Part shown: positions 42,178 to 53,862 of the stretch, piece by piece
Layout: every line of letters begins with the position of its first letter
Numbering within the stretch: the first letter of the stretch is position 1
Assembly (NCBI GenBank): GCA_018003315.1
Contig: JAGNEJ010000009.1
Location: forward strand, 26,767-90,766
Direction of reading: 5' to 3'
DNA length: 64,000 nt
From: Verrucomicrobiales bacterium
GTDB lineage: Bacteria; Verrucomicrobiota; Verrucomicrobiia; Verrucomicrobiales; V1-33
Position numbers and translations under genes: made by a program
The notes under the pieces: model-generated
The model's input: only the letters and a program-made list of their open reading frames with translations
Databases searched by the model: none
Told to the model about the DNA's origin: nothing

Positions 42178-43434
42178 ATGCCCGCGCCGAATTCCCGCCA
42201 GACCGCGCTCCGGATTCTCCGTCATTGGAAGCCGGACGGCATGTTCGCCGAGGACATGATCGACCTGGAGGCGCGGGTGCAGTCGCTCTCCGGACCGAAC
42301 CGCGCCCTGCTCAATGCCGTGGTTCTGGGCGTGGTGCGCAACCGGTCCCTGCTGGATTTCTGGATCGACCACCTGCGGGACGGGGGAAAACTGCAGCGGG
42401 AGGCGCGTGAGCTGCTGCGGATGGGTCTGGTGCAGATCCTGCTGATGGACCTGCCGGAACATGCCGCGGTGAATGAAACCGTCGAGCTGGCCGGCCCGGC
42501 GAAATCGCTCGCCAATGCCATCCTGCGCCGTGCAGTGCGGAGCCGCAGCGAGCTTCAGACCATGGCAGAGCAGGCGCCGCCCTCGGTCCGCTGGTCGCTG
42601 CCGGAATTCCTGCTCCAGCGCTGGCGGAACAATTTTGGCCCCAAAGCCTGCACCTTTCTCTGCGAATGGATCAACCGCCCGTCACCCATTCATGTGAGGG
42701 GAAACAACCTGCGCTTCCGTGGAGAATCCAGAGCGGCGCACCTTCCCGGCGCGGTGCCTGTGGAAGGCTTCCCCGGATTTTTCCAAGTGCCGGAACTGCC
42801 GCTGGGGCTGTTGGAAGAAGGCATCTGCTACGCACAGGACCCCTCCACCGCGCTGGCCCCAGCCCTGCTGGCGGCACAGCGACACGAGACCATCCTGGAC
42901 GCCTGCGCAGCGCCGGGTGGAAAGTCTGCCATGCTCGCGCAGGCCATGGGCAACCATGGGCAGATCCTCTGTGTGGACCAGTCTGAAAAGCGCGTGAAGC
43001 GGCTGGCGGGCAACCTGCGCCGACTGAATGTCCGCTGCGCGGAAGTGCTGCAGCATGACTGGCTCGCCGGGCCCCTTCCCGACTATTGGCGGCAGCGATT
43101 CCCCGGCGGATTCGACGGCATTTTGATCGACGCCCCGTGCAGCAACACGGGGGTCATGCGGCGCAGGGTGGATGTCCGCTGGCGGCTGAAGCCCGACGCC
43201 TTCGCGGTGATGCAGGAACAGCAAGGGCAGATGCTGAACGCGGTTGCCCCGCATCTCAAACCCGGCGGCAGGCTTGTCTATTCCACCTGCAGCATCGAAC
43301 CGGAGGAAAACGAGGGCACCGTCCAGAAATTCACCGCATCGCATCCCGAGTTTCAACTCGCGGAAATGCAGCGCACGCTGCCGCACCGCGACGGGGTGGA
43401 CGGCGGATTTGCCGCGCTCCTGATCCGGCAATAG
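42178..43434 (+). CDS. rsmB: 16S rRNA (cytosine-C5) methyltransferase, RsmB/Sun family
   Basis: 418 aa. An N-terminal NusB-like RNA-binding domain (RQTALRILRHW, PNRALLNAVVLGVVRNR, AVNETVELA). The methyltransferase has motif I DACAAPGGKSAMLAQ, motif IV with the first catalytic Cys DAPCSNTGVMRR, and the second Cys in YSTCSIEPEENE. It methylates a 16S rRNA cytosine, normally C967. Start ATG at 42178, 11 bases after the ugd stop. Confidence 0.9.
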   Translation: MPAPNSRQTALRILRHWKPDGMFAEDMIDLEARVQSLSGPNRALLNAVVLGVVRNRSLLDFWIDHLRDGGKLQREARELLRMGLVQILLMDLPEHAAVNETVELAGPAKSLANAILRRAVRSRSELQTMAEQAPPSVRWSLPEFLLQRWRNNFGPKACTFLCEWINRPSPIHVRGNNLRFRGESRAAHLPGAVPVEGFPGFFQVPELPLGLLEEGICYAQDPSTALAPALLAAQRHETILDACAAPGGKSAMLAQAMGNHGQILCVDQSEKRVKRLAGNLRRLNVRCAEVLQHDWLAGPLPDYWRQRFPGGFDGILIDAPCSNTGVMRRRVDVRWRLKPDAFAVMQEQQGQMLNAVAPHLKPGGRLVYSTCSIEPEENEGTVQKFTASHPEFQLAEMQRTLPHRDGVDGGFAALLIRQ

Positions 43435-43521
43435 GCGGTGGAGGCGATTTCGATCCAGGATCGAAAAAAAATTCCGGACACCCCGTTGCGGTTCTTCACC
43501 GGTTGTTCCATACTCGCCGCC

Positions 43522-43989
43522 ATGTCACAACTTCCAACCTCCACCGACCGGCTGCCCGCCGTCGGCATTGCCGCCTCGCTGAATTCCGAGGAGCGCAACG
43601 CCCTCTGTTACTTTGGCGAATTTGTGGATCATGCCAAAAATGCGGCGCTGGTGGAACAGGGTTTGCCCCAGGCATTCATGCACCTGGTGCTGGAGGGCGA
43701 GCTGCGCGTCTCCGTGAAATCCGAAGAGGCCATCGTGCCTCTGGGCTATGTCGAACGGGGCGAATGCGTCGGCGAACTCAGCCTGCTGGAACCGGTGGAT
43801 GCCAGCGCCACGGTGCAGGCGAATGCCCCGACGCGCACCTGGTGCATCAGCCGGGAGCAGTTCGACAAATTTCTCGAGGAGCAGCCCGTGGCCGGAGTCA
43901 AGCTGCTTAAGGCCATCGCCATTCTGCTGGGCAACCGGTTGCGCAAAGGGTCCCAGCGGCTGCTCAACGCCGAGGCGGACAACGAATAG
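43522..43989 (+). CDS. Cyclic-nucleotide-binding domain protein
   Basis: 155 aa. One cNMP-binding beta-roll: ALVEQGLPQAFMHLVLEGELRVSVK, the phosphate cassette RGECVGELSLLEPVDASATVQA, then RTWCISREQFDKFLEEQP and a helix ending GNRLRKGSQRLLN. There is no DNA-binding HTH, so it is not a full CRP-type regulator; it probably acts through a partner. The cassette has Glu but lacks the usual Arg (DASAT in place of xRxAT), so true cyclic-nucleotide binding is uncertain. Confidence 0.75.
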   Translation: MSQLPTSTDRLPAVGIAASLNSEERNALCYFGEFVDHAKNAALVEQGLPQAFMHLVLEGELRVSVKSEEAIVPLGYVERGECVGELSLLEPVDASATVQANAPTRTWCISREQFDKFLEEQPVAGVKLLKAIAILLGNRLRKGSQRLLNAEADNE

Positions 43990-44005
43990 GCCGCATCTGG
44001 AAAAA

Positions 44006-45214
44006 TCACCGCCGGTTCCAGTAAATCACCACGTTTTTCGTCGCCCGGCCGGCTGCGATGATGTCGGATTTCCCGTCGCCATCCAGGTCGGCGATTTTCA
44101 AATCCTCGCAGGCCATGCGATTTTCATCGATCCAGGCTGACGACCATGCGCCGTTGCCGTCATCGGAAAACAGTTTGATGCCGACCTTGCGCTCCGCATT
44201 CGGCTCCCGCCAGCCTACGACGATCTGATCCCGGCCCGTGCCCAGAAAATCCGCCGTTCCCAAGGCGTGGCCCTGATTCAGGGCATTTGTCAGGATGCGC
44301 CGCTGCCAGTTTTTTTCTGCGGCAACCCAGGAGTAAACCGCCAGGGCATTTCCATGAAACGGCTCCACGGCTGCGATGTCGAAAACTCCCCGGCGGCAGT
44401 TGAGGAAGCGGATTTCCCCCGTGCCGGGAAACGGCGTCAGCGGGGCTGGGCTGTCGGCGCCATCGCGGATGGTCAGGCGTTCGGTTTTCCAGACGTTCCC
44501 GGAATCCGCTGGTACGGCCTGCAGCACCGCCTCTTTGCCACCGATCAACAGCACATCGCGGTCGCCTTCACGGTGCTGGTCAAAATTGTGGGTGACATGC
44601 AGCGAATCATCGATCGTCACCAGCTTCCAGTCTGCCGCCACGGACAGATTGTTGGGCGGGAGATAGGCGGAAATTTTCACTCCGTTTGTTCCCCCGCCAT
44701 TCTTGTTTCCACGCCCATGCAGCGGCAGGACCACCAGCGCCCAGCGCCCCTCACCGCAGTGCACCCAGCGCATCCGATGCACGGTCGGTTCATGCGGGAG
44801 GGGAATCGGGATCCACAAGCCCTCGCGGTTGGCTGGACGGATCAGGCAGTGAACCGAACCGCTTTGCTTGTGGTCCGACGTTTCGCTGGGATTCCAGTTC
44901 GCACCCACGGCGACTTCTGCCTCGCCATCGCCGTTCACATCCTTCGCCGCCAGGCAGACGTTGTCGCGCACGCCAAGGCCTGAGGCAAACACACGCTTTT
45001 CCCAGCCCGGATTCCGATACCAGACAAACTCCCGCGCATCCGCCAGCAGGATGTCCTTTTTCCCGTCGCCGTCCATGTCCGCAATGGCCAATCCGTAGCC
45101 AATCGCAATTTTTCCATCGATCGTTTGCGCCTCAAACTTCGCCGCGGCATGAGAAGTCGCGGCAGCGAGGCTGGCCGCAGCGGCGGCCGTCAGCAGGACA
45201 ATTTGGCGGTTCAT
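44006..45214 (-). CDS. Secreted FG-GAP/VCBS repeat protein
   Basis: 402 aa. Signal peptide ending SHAAA. Ca2+-binding DxDGDGxxD loops occur in ADMDGDGKKDI near the N-terminus and ADLDGDGKSDI near the C-terminus, with others at DVNGDGEAEV; each sits in an FG-GAP/VCBS beta-propeller blade. A seven-bladed propeller is plausible. The start at 45214 was chosen because it begins with a good signal peptide; 45307 adds non-signal sequence. Outer-surface or periplasmic location. Confidence 0.8.
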   Translation of the reverse strand: MNRQIVLLTAAAAASLAAATSHAAAKFEAQTIDGKIAIGYGLAIADMDGDGKKDILLADAREFVWYRNPGWEKRVFASGLGVRDNVCLAAKDVNGDGEAEVAVGANWNPSETSDHKQSGSVHCLIRPANREGLWIPIPLPHEPTVHRMRWVHCGEGRWALVVLPLHGRGNKNGGGTNGVKISAYLPPNNLSVAADWKLVTIDDSLHVTHNFDQHREGDRDVLLIGGKEAVLQAVPADSGNVWKTERLTIRDGADSPAPLTPFPGTGEIRFLNCRRGVFDIAAVEPFHGNALAVYSWVAAEKNWQRRILTNALNQGHALGTADFLGTGRDQIVVGWREPNAERKVGIKLFSDDGNGAWSSAWIDENRMACEDLKIADLDGDGKSDIIAAGRATKNVVIYWNRR

Positions 45215-45490
45215 GGATTGATTTTCCAATAGCACGCCCGTCCGGATCCTGGCAATGCGGCGATTCCACCGGTTTGCGGAGTTTAGCGGGTGTCCCACCC
45301 TGCTCATGACGAGGACGGATGCGGATGCACTTGGGAATTTTTACTGAACAATCCGCACCAGGCGCTCGCTATTCTGCTCCATCAACGACTTGCCTCGCCA
45401 ATCCGGTAATTCCCGCGGGCGGGATGTGATGTCGGAAAAAAATAAAAAATGTCCGCAACCTGTGCGGGGCGGCAGTGGTTTCATACACGT

Positions 45491-45979
45491 ATGAAAATCA
45501 CATCCCTGCTATTTACCGCCCTGCTGCTCACTGCCACAGGAATCCAAGCCGAAGACAAACCTGCCGCGGGTGACCCTCCGGCGCGTCCTGAACGTCCAGG
45601 TGGACGCGGTCCGGGAGGCCCTGGTGGTCGTGGTGCCAGCCCGGAAGCACGCCTCAAGATGTTGACCGAAAAACTGGGCCTCACTCAGGAACAACAGGAC
45701 AAGATTAAGGCTATTTTCGAGAAGAACAGCGAGGAAATGAAGGCACTTATGGCCAAAGGCCGCGAGAACCTGACGGAGGAAGACCGCAAGAAGATGGGTG
45801 AACTCATGAAATCCCAGCGGGAAGCCATCGATGCCGTTCTGACTGACGAACAAAAGGCCAAAATGAAGGAAATGCGCCCGGCTGGTGGTCCAGGTCGTGG
45901 CGGACGCGGTGAAGGTGGCGGCCGCCGCCCGGGTGGTCCGCCTGCACCGGACGCTCCTGCCAAGCCGGAAAACAAATAG
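45491..45979 (+). CDS. Spy/CpxP-like periplasmic protein with Arg-Gly tails
   Basis: 162 aa. Signal peptide MKITSLLFTALLLTATGIQA. A central helical region has LTQEQQDKIKAIF and LTEEDRKKMGELMKSQREAIDAVLTDEQKAKM, the LTxxQ pattern of Spy/CpxP-type chaperones. It is flanked by Gly/Arg/Pro-rich stretches (PGGRGPGGPGGRG and a longer tail), unusual for this family. Perhaps stress-induced: it is followed by a terminator and then by the dnaK-groE genes. Start 45491. Confidence 0.75.
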   Translation: MKITSLLFTALLLTATGIQAEDKPAAGDPPARPERPGGRGPGGPGGRGASPEARLKMLTEKLGLTQEQQDKIKAIFEKNSEEMKALMAKGRENLTEEDRKKMGELMKSQREAIDAVLTDEQKAKMKEMRPAGGPGRGGRGEGGGRRPGGPPAPDAPAKPENK

Positions 45980-46021
45980 TCTCTCCCAAGCTTTTCCCTT
46001 CACAACCAACCTCTGATGACG

Positions 46022-46058
46022 GGGGTGCCGCAAAAAACGGCACCCCTGTTTGATTTTT
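46022..46058 (+). terminator. Rho-independent terminator after the Spy-like gene
   Basis: Stem GGGGTGCCG / CGGCACCCC with a CAAAAAA loop, followed by TGTTTGATTTTT. Confidence 0.88.
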
Positions 46059-46305
46059 GGGAGCGATTCCAATGCGCGATCAAGATGAGCATGATCCCGG
46101 AAGAATCGCAGCTTGTGGGCGGAGGTTGAGCGCTGCGAGATGCAGCAGAAGCACCTCGTATGGACTCAAGGTGTCACAGTGACGCTGCGATGGCGTCAGA
46201 ATGACGCAAATGGAGGAAATAACAGATCGCAAACTACAGGTGGATGTCGGATTTGCGTGCCGCAATTCGTTTATGTCCAATTTGTTATGAAATAGAGTTC
46301 TCAAT

Positions 46306-46321
46306 TGGCACGATCGTTGCA
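46306..46321 (+). promoter_or_regulatory. Sigma-54 promoter upstream of dnaK
   Basis: TGGCACG-N4-TTGCA matches the -24/-12 consensus at all key positions, with the invariant GG (46307-46308) and GC (46319-46320) ten bases apart. It lies 41 bp before the dnaK ATG. No CIRCE palindrome or clear sigma-32-type site is seen nearby. Confidence 0.7.
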
Positions 46322-46362
46322 GTTGGGGAAGCAGGAATTTTCACCTCAACGCAGCTAGAATT

Positions 46363-48303
46363 ATGGGAAAAATACTTGGAATCGATTTGGGAACAACCAA
46401 CTCCTGCATGTCCGTGATGGACGGCGGGGAGCCGGTGGTGCTGGAAAATTCGGAGGGAGCACGGACCACGCCGTCGGTGGTGGCATTCACCAAGAGCGGT
46501 GAACGTCTGGTGGGACATGCGGCGAAGCGCCAGGCGATCACGAATTCCCGGAACACCATTTTTTCAGCAAAACGGCTGATTGGCCGGAAATTCAGTGAGC
46601 TGACCGAAACAGACAAGAACGTCCCCTACAAGATTGTCGCTGCAGGCAATGGTGACGCGCACATCCAAGTGGAAGTCGGCGGGGAGACCAAAACCTACAG
46701 CCCACAGGAGATCGGGGCCATGGTGCTGGCCAAGTTGAAGGCGGATGCCGAGGCGAAGCTGGGCGAGACGATTTCCGATGCCGTGATCACAGTGCCGGCC
46801 TATTTCAACGACGCCCAGCGCAATGCCACCAAAGCTGCGGGCGAAATCGCCGGCCTGAACGTGCGCCGGATCATCAACGAGCCTACCGCAGCGTCACTTT
46901 CCTACGGATTGGACAAGAAGGGCGATGAAAAAATCGCCGTTTATGACCTTGGTGGCGGCACATTTGACATTTCCGTGCTGGAAATTGGCGGCGGTGTTTT
47001 CGAAGTCAAGGCGACCAACGGGGACACCCACCTGGGCGGTGACGACTGGGACAACCGCCTCATCGAGTGGATTACATCGGAATTCAAAACGGACTCTGGA
47101 ATTGATTTGAAAGGCCAGCCGGACGCCATCCAGCGGATCAAGGAAGAAGCGGAGAAGGCAAAAATCGCTCTGAGTTCCAGCCAGAGTTACGATATTTCAC
47201 TGCCGTTCATCACCGCGGACCAGACAGGGCCGAAGCACATTCAGAAAACCCTGACCCGGGCAAAACTGGAACAACTGTGCGACGACCTTTTTGAACGCAC
47301 GGTGGTTCCCGTCCGCAAATGTCTGGACGATGCCAAAGTCGCCACTGCGGCCATCGACGAACTGGTGCTGGTGGGCGGGATGACCCGGATGCCGAAAGTG
47401 ATCGAGACCGCACGGAAACTCGCCGGCAAGGAGCCGCACAAAGGAGTCAATCCGGACGAAGTGGTGGCGATCGGAGCAGCCATCCAGGGTGGAATTCTGG
47501 GCGGGGAGTTCAAGGACCGCGACCTGCTGCTGCTGGATGTGACACCGCTGACGCTGGCGATCGAAACGCTGGGCGGCGTGGCTACGCCGATGATTCCCCG
47601 CAACACCACGATTCCCCACAAGAAGACCGAGATGTTTTCCACCGCAGCGGACAACCAGCCCGGCGTGGAAATCGTTGTCGTGCAGGGAGAGCGTCCGATG
47701 TCGCGCGATAACAAATTGCTCGGCACGTTCAAACTGGAGGGCATTGAGCCGGCTCCGCGCGGACTGCCGCAGATCGAAGTCACCTTCGACCTCGACGTCA
47801 ACGGCATTCTCAACGTGAGCGCCGTGGACAGAAAGTCCGGCAAAACGCAGCAGATTTCCATCAAGGGATCCAGCGGCCTGACGCAGGAGGAAATCGAACG
47901 CGCCAAGCGTGACGCCGAAGTGCATGCCGCCGAGGATGCCACGCGCAAGGAAACCGCAGAAACCAAGAACCGGGCGGAGTCCCTGGTTTTCCAGGTGGAA
48001 AAACAACTGGGCGAGCTGGGCGACAAAGTGCCGCAGGAAGCGCGTCAGCCGGTGACCGACGGCATCGACAAGATCAAGGCTGCACTGGCGAAAAACGACA
48101 CTGCAGAAATCAAGTCCGCCACGGACGAACTCGAACGGCTCTTTTCCCAGGCTGCTGCCGCGGCTCAAGCCGCCGGCTTCAATCCCCAGGATGCCGCGGC
48201 TGACAGCAGTACGCCCGCCGCCGAAGATTCCGGACCGAAGCAGGCAAAAGGCAAGGTCGTGGACGCCGATTTCGAAGTGGTGGACGAGGGCAAAAAATCC
48301 TGA
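46363..48303 (+). CDS. dnaK: Hsp70 chaperone DnaK
   Basis: 646 aa, normal length. Nucleotide-binding signatures [10 protein letters not shown] (4-13), [27 protein letters not shown]; the linker [19 protein letters not shown]; substrate domain; and the conserved acidic end [11 protein letters not shown]. It refolds proteins in an ATP cycle with GrpE and DnaJ, neither of which is adjacent. A sigma-54-type promoter lies upstream. groES follows 71 bp downstream, so the three chaperone genes may be co-regulated. Confidence 0.98.
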   Translation: MGKILGIDLGTTNSCMSVMDGGEPVVLENSEGARTTPSVVAFTKSGERLVGHAAKRQAITNSRNTIFSAKRLIGRKFSELTETDKNVPYKIVAAGNGDAHIQVEVGGETKTYSPQEIGAMVLAKLKADAEAKLGETISDAVITVPAYFNDAQRNATKAAGEIAGLNVRRIINEPTAASLSYGLDKKGDEKIAVYDLGGGTFDISVLEIGGGVFEVKATNGDTHLGGDDWDNRLIEWITSEFKTDSGIDLKGQPDAIQRIKEEAEKAKIALSSSQSYDISLPFITADQTGPKHIQKTLTRAKLEQLCDDLFERTVVPVRKCLDDAKVATAAIDELVLVGGMTRMPKVIETARKLAGKEPHKGVNPDEVVAIGAAIQGGILGGEFKDRDLLLLDVTPLTLAIETLGGVATPMIPRNTTIPHKKTEMFSTAADNQPGVEIVVVQGERPMSRDNKLLGTFKLEGIEPAPRGLPQIEVTFDLDVNGILNVSAVDRKSGKTQQISIKGSSGLTQEEIERAKRDAEVHAAEDATRKETAETKNRAESLVFQVEKQLGELGDKVPQEARQPVTDGIDKIKAALAKNDTAEIKSATDELERLFSQAAAAAQAAGFNPQDAAADSSTPAAEDSGPKQAKGKVVDADFEVVDEGKKS

Positions 48304-48374
48304 CCGTCCGCACGTTGTCCTGACAAATTCTCACCAACCCGCAAACAACCCAAACAAAACAAAAACAACAAACC

Positions 48375-48674
48375 ATGGCACAAAGCATCAAACCACTCGG
48401 TCAGCGCGTTCTCGTGAAGCGCGTTGAAAGCGAAGAAAAATCCGCCGGCGGCATTTACCTGCCGGACACCGCAAAGGAAAAGCCCCAGGAGGCGGAAATC
48501 GTTGAACTCGGCACCGGCGGCAAGGACGAGGACGGCAAGGCGATTGAGTTCACCGTGAAGAAAGGGGACCGCGTTCTCATTTCCAAATACGGCGGCACTG
48601 AAGTGAAGGTTGGCGGCGACGAGCTGCTGATCATCAGCGAATCCGACATCCTCGGCATCATCAAGGGCAAGTAA
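48375..48674 (+). CDS. groES: Co-chaperonin GroES
   Basis: 99 aa. [14 protein letters not shown] at the N-terminus, the mobile loop [21 protein letters not shown], and [24 protein letters not shown]. The ring lid of GroEL. groEL starts 43 bp after the stop. The upstream leader is very A/C-rich. Confidence 0.98.
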   Translation: MAQSIKPLGQRVLVKRVESEEKSAGGIYLPDTAKEKPQEAEIVELGTGGKDEDGKAIEFTVKKGDRVLISKYGGTEVKVGGDELLIISESDILGIIKGK

Positions 48675-48699
48675 CCCAGAACCAGCAAATCAATCCTGA

Positions 48700-50358
<1,659 letters not shown>

Positions 50359-50393
50359 TCCCCTCCATCCCCGCAAGTCTCCCCCAATCAGAA

Positions 50394-50428
50394 AACCGTC
50401 CGAATCCGCAAGGGTTCGGGCGGTTTTT
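50394..50428 (+). terminator. Rho-independent terminator after groEL
   Basis: Stem AACCGTCCGAA / TTCGGGCGGTT with one G-U pair, then TTTCC; the final T-run is TTTTT. Confidence 0.82.
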
Positions 50429-50493
50429 CCTGTTGGTGGGTTCGGTCTGTTTCCTGACATGTCAGGAACAGGGCCCGATGCGGAGCCTCCTGG

Positions 50494-53007
50494 TCAGTTT
50501 CGTGCCGAAGGGGCGGCTTCCAGAAGGTGACGGACAAAGAAATCCATGCGCCGACGGTGCAGATAGGGGCTTTCGCCGACGCCATGACCGGCACCGGGAA
50601 CCACCAGCATTTCAAAATCCTTGTCTGCCCGAATGAGTGCGTGCACCACCTGCATGGAGGAACTGGGGTCCACGTTGGTATCCATCTCGCCCCAGGTCAG
50701 GAGCAGCCGGCCCTTCAGTCGGTGGGCGTTGGCCACGTTGGAGGCCGCTTCGTATTGCTTGCCCACCGGCCAGCCCATCCATTGCTCGTTCCACCAGATT
50801 TTGTCCATCCGGTTGTCGTGGCAGCCGCAGTCGGCCACGGCTGCATCGTAGAAATCACCGTGGAAGAGCAGCGCACCCAGTGCATTCTGTCCGCCTGCGC
50901 TGCCGCCGTAAATGCCGACCCGGCTCAGGTCCATTTCGGGATACTGTGCCGCGGCGGTTTTCATCCAGGCGATGCGGTCGGGGAATCCTGCGTCCTGAAG
51001 ATTTTTGGCACAAACGTCGTGAAACGCCTTGCTGCGCCAGTTCGTGCCCATGCCGTCAATCTGCACGAGGATGAATCCCAGCTCGGCCAGTTCGGCATCG
51101 TGGCTGCGCAGGCCAAAGGATTTCGGGACAAAGAAATCCTGCGGACCGGCGTAGATCTTTTCAATGACCGGGTATTTCCGGGCGGGATCAAACTGAGTCG
51201 GGCGGGTGATGATGCCGTGGATGTCCGTTTTGCCATCCCGGCCTTTGGCCACAAAACGCTGCGGCATCTGCCAGCCGGTGGCCGTCAGGGCCGAGGCATC
51301 ACCACGCTCCAGCAGACAGGCCAGACCGCCCGTGTCACTGCGGCGGATTTCCGTAACCGTTGGCTGATCCACCCGGGACCAGCGGTCGATGAAAAACCGG
51401 CCGTCCGGAGAAAATTCCCACTGATGGGTGCCGTCACCTTCCGTTAGGATAACCAGGCTGCCGCCGTCGAAATTGACGCGGCAGAGGTGTTCGTAATACG
51501 GGTCCTGTTTGGGTCGGATGCCGCAGGCGGCAAACCAGATCTGCTGGCGCTCCACATCGACCCGCTCCACCCGCTTCACAACCCACTCCCCGCGGGTAAT
51601 CCGGTTTTTGAGTTGTCCCGTGGCAGCATCGAACCGGTAAAGGTGGTTCCAGCCATCGCGTTCCGACATCCAGAGCAAGTCGTTCTGCTGTTCCACCAAC
51701 CGGTGCCAAATCTTGTTCGTGTAGTCCACGAAGGTTGGAAACTGTTCCTCGGCCAGGGTGCGGACCTGGCCGGTGGCGGCATCCAGCGCCAGCAGGCGGA
51801 GCACCTGATGGCCGCGCTGATTATAGAGGAAGTAAAAGGTCTTTCCGTCTGCGCTCCAGCGGAAGTCCCCCAGGCTCCAAGGAGTGGGGAAAAGAGCGTC
51901 GTTGACGGGAATCTGCTGGCGCGTGGCTGCGTCGAAAAGCACGATGCGCGGATGGTCGATTTTGTCCCCCGGTTTTGGATAGGAAATGAATTTGAGTTTT
52001 GGCTGCACCTGATCGGCAGGGGAGGATTCCACCAGCGTTACCTGGCGGGACTCGCCGGGTTCAACGCGCAGCGCCGCCAATTTACCGGCATTTGGTGACC
52101 AGAGAAAGGGTTGGCGGTAGGCGTTTTGTTCAAAGCCATCGGAAGTTAGGGAAAACTCCGCGCCGCCGGATTTTTCGACGGCCCGAATGTTATGTTCCTT
52201 GATCGCAAGCCGCCACGGCGCTTCCTGGTGCGGTGCGGGCGCATCCGGTTTTCGGTTGGAACGCTGCCGGGGCTGGGGAGGGCGGCGGTTTTCTGACTTG
52301 AGGAGGACCGTGCTGGCGGAAGCCGTGGCCTCGTAGGCGCCCAGTTCGGCGCCGTTTTCCGTGAGGGCGAGCCAGACATGGCCTGCGTAAGTGGATTGCT
52401 GGAATGCGGCTCCTGGCGCGATGGTTGCATACTCCCGGCGCGCCCCGTCCGCATCCAGCCAGAACAGACGCACCGGGGCGGCGGTCCGGTTTTCAAAGGT
52501 GATTTGCGTTCCGGGACCGCCGTTTTTGGATCGGCGTTCGCTGGCAGGTTTTGGCGGCGTCTGGACGTTCTCCGGAAGTGTTTCCGCCCCAGCGAGTTTC
52601 CCGGTGCTGTTGTCAAAGGTCCAGGCGCGGCCCTCGACCCGGAAATGAATGTGGGCGGCATCTGGATCCGGAAAAATCCACTGGAAGGGAAGATTGTCAG
52701 GGTGGCACGGCTTTTTCAGGGCATTGGTCAGGGCTGCGGCGAGTTTGGCGTGGTCGAAGGCCGGATGGCGCTGGCCTTTTTCCAGGTCGGCAACGATGAA
52801 CTCAGCCGTTTGCGGACCGGTGCTGACGCGGTACCAGCAGCGCAGGCCGTCCGGCAGCCAGTGCGGCTCCACTTGGTCGCGGAAAATCCGGTGCTGGGTG
52901 CGTTTGGCCAGGGACTGCGCACGGGCGTAGTCGCTGGCGGTTCCCTGGGCGGTGGCGGTTGCCGCAGACAGCAGCAGAAGGGACAGGGTGCGGACGGGCA
53001 AATGCAT
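50494..53007 (-). CDS. S9 family prolyl oligopeptidase (dipeptidyl-peptidase IV-like)
   Basis: 837 aa. Signal peptide MHLPVRTLSLLLLSAATATAQG. An N-terminal beta-propeller (DPP IV type, for example RWSADGKTFYFLYNQRG and FSPDGRFFIDRWS) precedes the hydrolase domain with nucleophile Ser in GIYGGSAGGQNA, Asp in TWGEMDTNVDP and His in PGAGHGVGES. Secreted peptidase that releases N-terminal dipeptides or cleaves after Pro. Start 53007 is set by the signal peptide. Confidence 0.9.
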   Translation of the reverse strand: MHLPVRTLSLLLLSAATATAQGTASDYARAQSLAKRTQHRIFRDQVEPHWLPDGLRCWYRVSTGPQTAEFIVADLEKGQRHPAFDHAKLAAALTNALKKPCHPDNLPFQWIFPDPDAAHIHFRVEGRAWTFDNSTGKLAGAETLPENVQTPPKPASERRSKNGGPGTQITFENRTAAPVRLFWLDADGARREYATIAPGAAFQQSTYAGHVWLALTENGAELGAYEATASASTVLLKSENRRPPQPRQRSNRKPDAPAPHQEAPWRLAIKEHNIRAVEKSGGAEFSLTSDGFEQNAYRQPFLWSPNAGKLAALRVEPGESRQVTLVESSPADQVQPKLKFISYPKPGDKIDHPRIVLFDAATRQQIPVNDALFPTPWSLGDFRWSADGKTFYFLYNQRGHQVLRLLALDAATGQVRTLAEEQFPTFVDYTNKIWHRLVEQQNDLLWMSERDGWNHLYRFDAATGQLKNRITRGEWVVKRVERVDVERQQIWFAACGIRPKQDPYYEHLCRVNFDGGSLVILTEGDGTHQWEFSPDGRFFIDRWSRVDQPTVTEIRRSDTGGLACLLERGDASALTATGWQMPQRFVAKGRDGKTDIHGIITRPTQFDPARKYPVIEKIYAGPQDFFVPKSFGLRSHDAELAELGFILVQIDGMGTNWRSKAFHDVCAKNLQDAGFPDRIAWMKTAAAQYPEMDLSRVGIYGGSAGGQNALGALLFHGDFYDAAVADCGCHDNRMDKIWWNEQWMGWPVGKQYEAASNVANAHRLKGRLLLTWGEMDTNVDPSSSMQVVHALIRADKDFEMLVVPGAGHGVGESPYLHRRRMDFFVRHLLEAAPSARN

Positions 53008-53073
53008 GCACCAGTGAAAAGCAAACGCCGGCCATTGCAAGCCTCCCCACATTTTGTTCCGGTGCAGCGGTGT

Positions 53074-53844
53074 TCAGGATTTTCGTCCGTAGAGGCGCTG
53101 CCAGTGCCGCGGGGTGGTGCCAGTGTGGCGGCGGAAGTGCTGGGTGAACGAACTTTGGTCGGCAAAACCGCACTGCCGGGCGATTTCCGACATTGCCTCC
53201 CGCGTGGATCCCAGCAGCTCACAGGCAGCATGGATGCGTGTTTTCATGATGAATTCCTGCGGGCTGTGGCCGAAGGCTTCGACAAATTTGCGGTGCAACT
53301 GACGGGTGGAGATGCCGGCGGTCTGTGCCAGCGTCTCCACCGTGAAATGTTCCCGGAAATGGGATCGGATAAAATTCACGGCGCGGTCGATGGAAAGCTG
53401 GGATTCGATCACCTGCCTGCCACCGGAATGGCTGCGGGTGGTGCCCATGACTCCAATGATTTCCCCGCGCCGCCCGAAGACCGGCAGCTTGTCCGTAATG
53501 AACCAGTCCGGCAGCCCCTGGGTGTTGAAGAATAATTCCACGATTCCGATTTTTGGCTGACCGGATTCCATGACTTCCAGGTCGTCGGAGCGGAAATGTT
53601 CGGCCAGCCGCGGGGGAAAAAGATCATCGTCGGACTTGCCCACCATTTCGGCCTCCGTGGAAAATCCGAAGCGGGTGTAGAAGCTGTGACTGGCGGCGAC
53701 GAGACGCGAATCACGGTCCTTGGCGAAGAAGGAAATGCCCGGCAGGTGTTCGAAGAGCAGATGGAAGGAACTTTCCGGGGCGATGGCGCGGAAGAAGCGC
53801 TCGCGGTGGAGCAGGGCCGTTCGGCTGGTGGTGACGGGCGCCAT
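53074..53844 (-). CDS. PAS-AraC transcription regulator
   Basis: 256 aa. An N-terminal PAS domain (about 25-140: LPGISFFAKDRDSRLVAAS, then GKSDDDLFP and GRRGEIIGVMGTTR) and a C-terminal AraC/XylS HTH pair: TVETLAQTAGISTRQLHRKF and SEIARQCGFADQSSFTQHF. A ligand or redox signal at the PAS domain would control DNA binding. Convergent/tandem with the S9 peptidase (67 bp downstream) and RecQ (upstream), so it may regulate the peptidase gene. Confidence 0.85.
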   Translation of the reverse strand: MAPVTTSRTALLHRERFFRAIAPESSFHLLFEHLPGISFFAKDRDSRLVAASHSFYTRFGFSTEAEMVGKSDDDLFPPRLAEHFRSDDLEVMESGQPKIGIVELFFNTQGLPDWFITDKLPVFGRRGEIIGVMGTTRSHSGGRQVIESQLSIDRAVNFIRSHFREHFTVETLAQTAGISTRQLHRKFVEAFGHSPQEFIMKTRIHAACELLGSTREAMSEIARQCGFADQSSFTQHFRRHTGTTPRHWQRLYGRKS

Positions 53845-53862
53845 CGGCAGCGGTGTAAATTG

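Noticed and set aside
46113..46295. 60-codon ORF upstream of dnaK
   Set aside because: It lies in the promoter region, has no start signal and runs to the sigma-54 site; no domain-like sequence.
46060..48374. CIRCE operator (inverted TTAGCACTC) before dnaK or groES
   Set aside because: Looked for in both leaders; not present.
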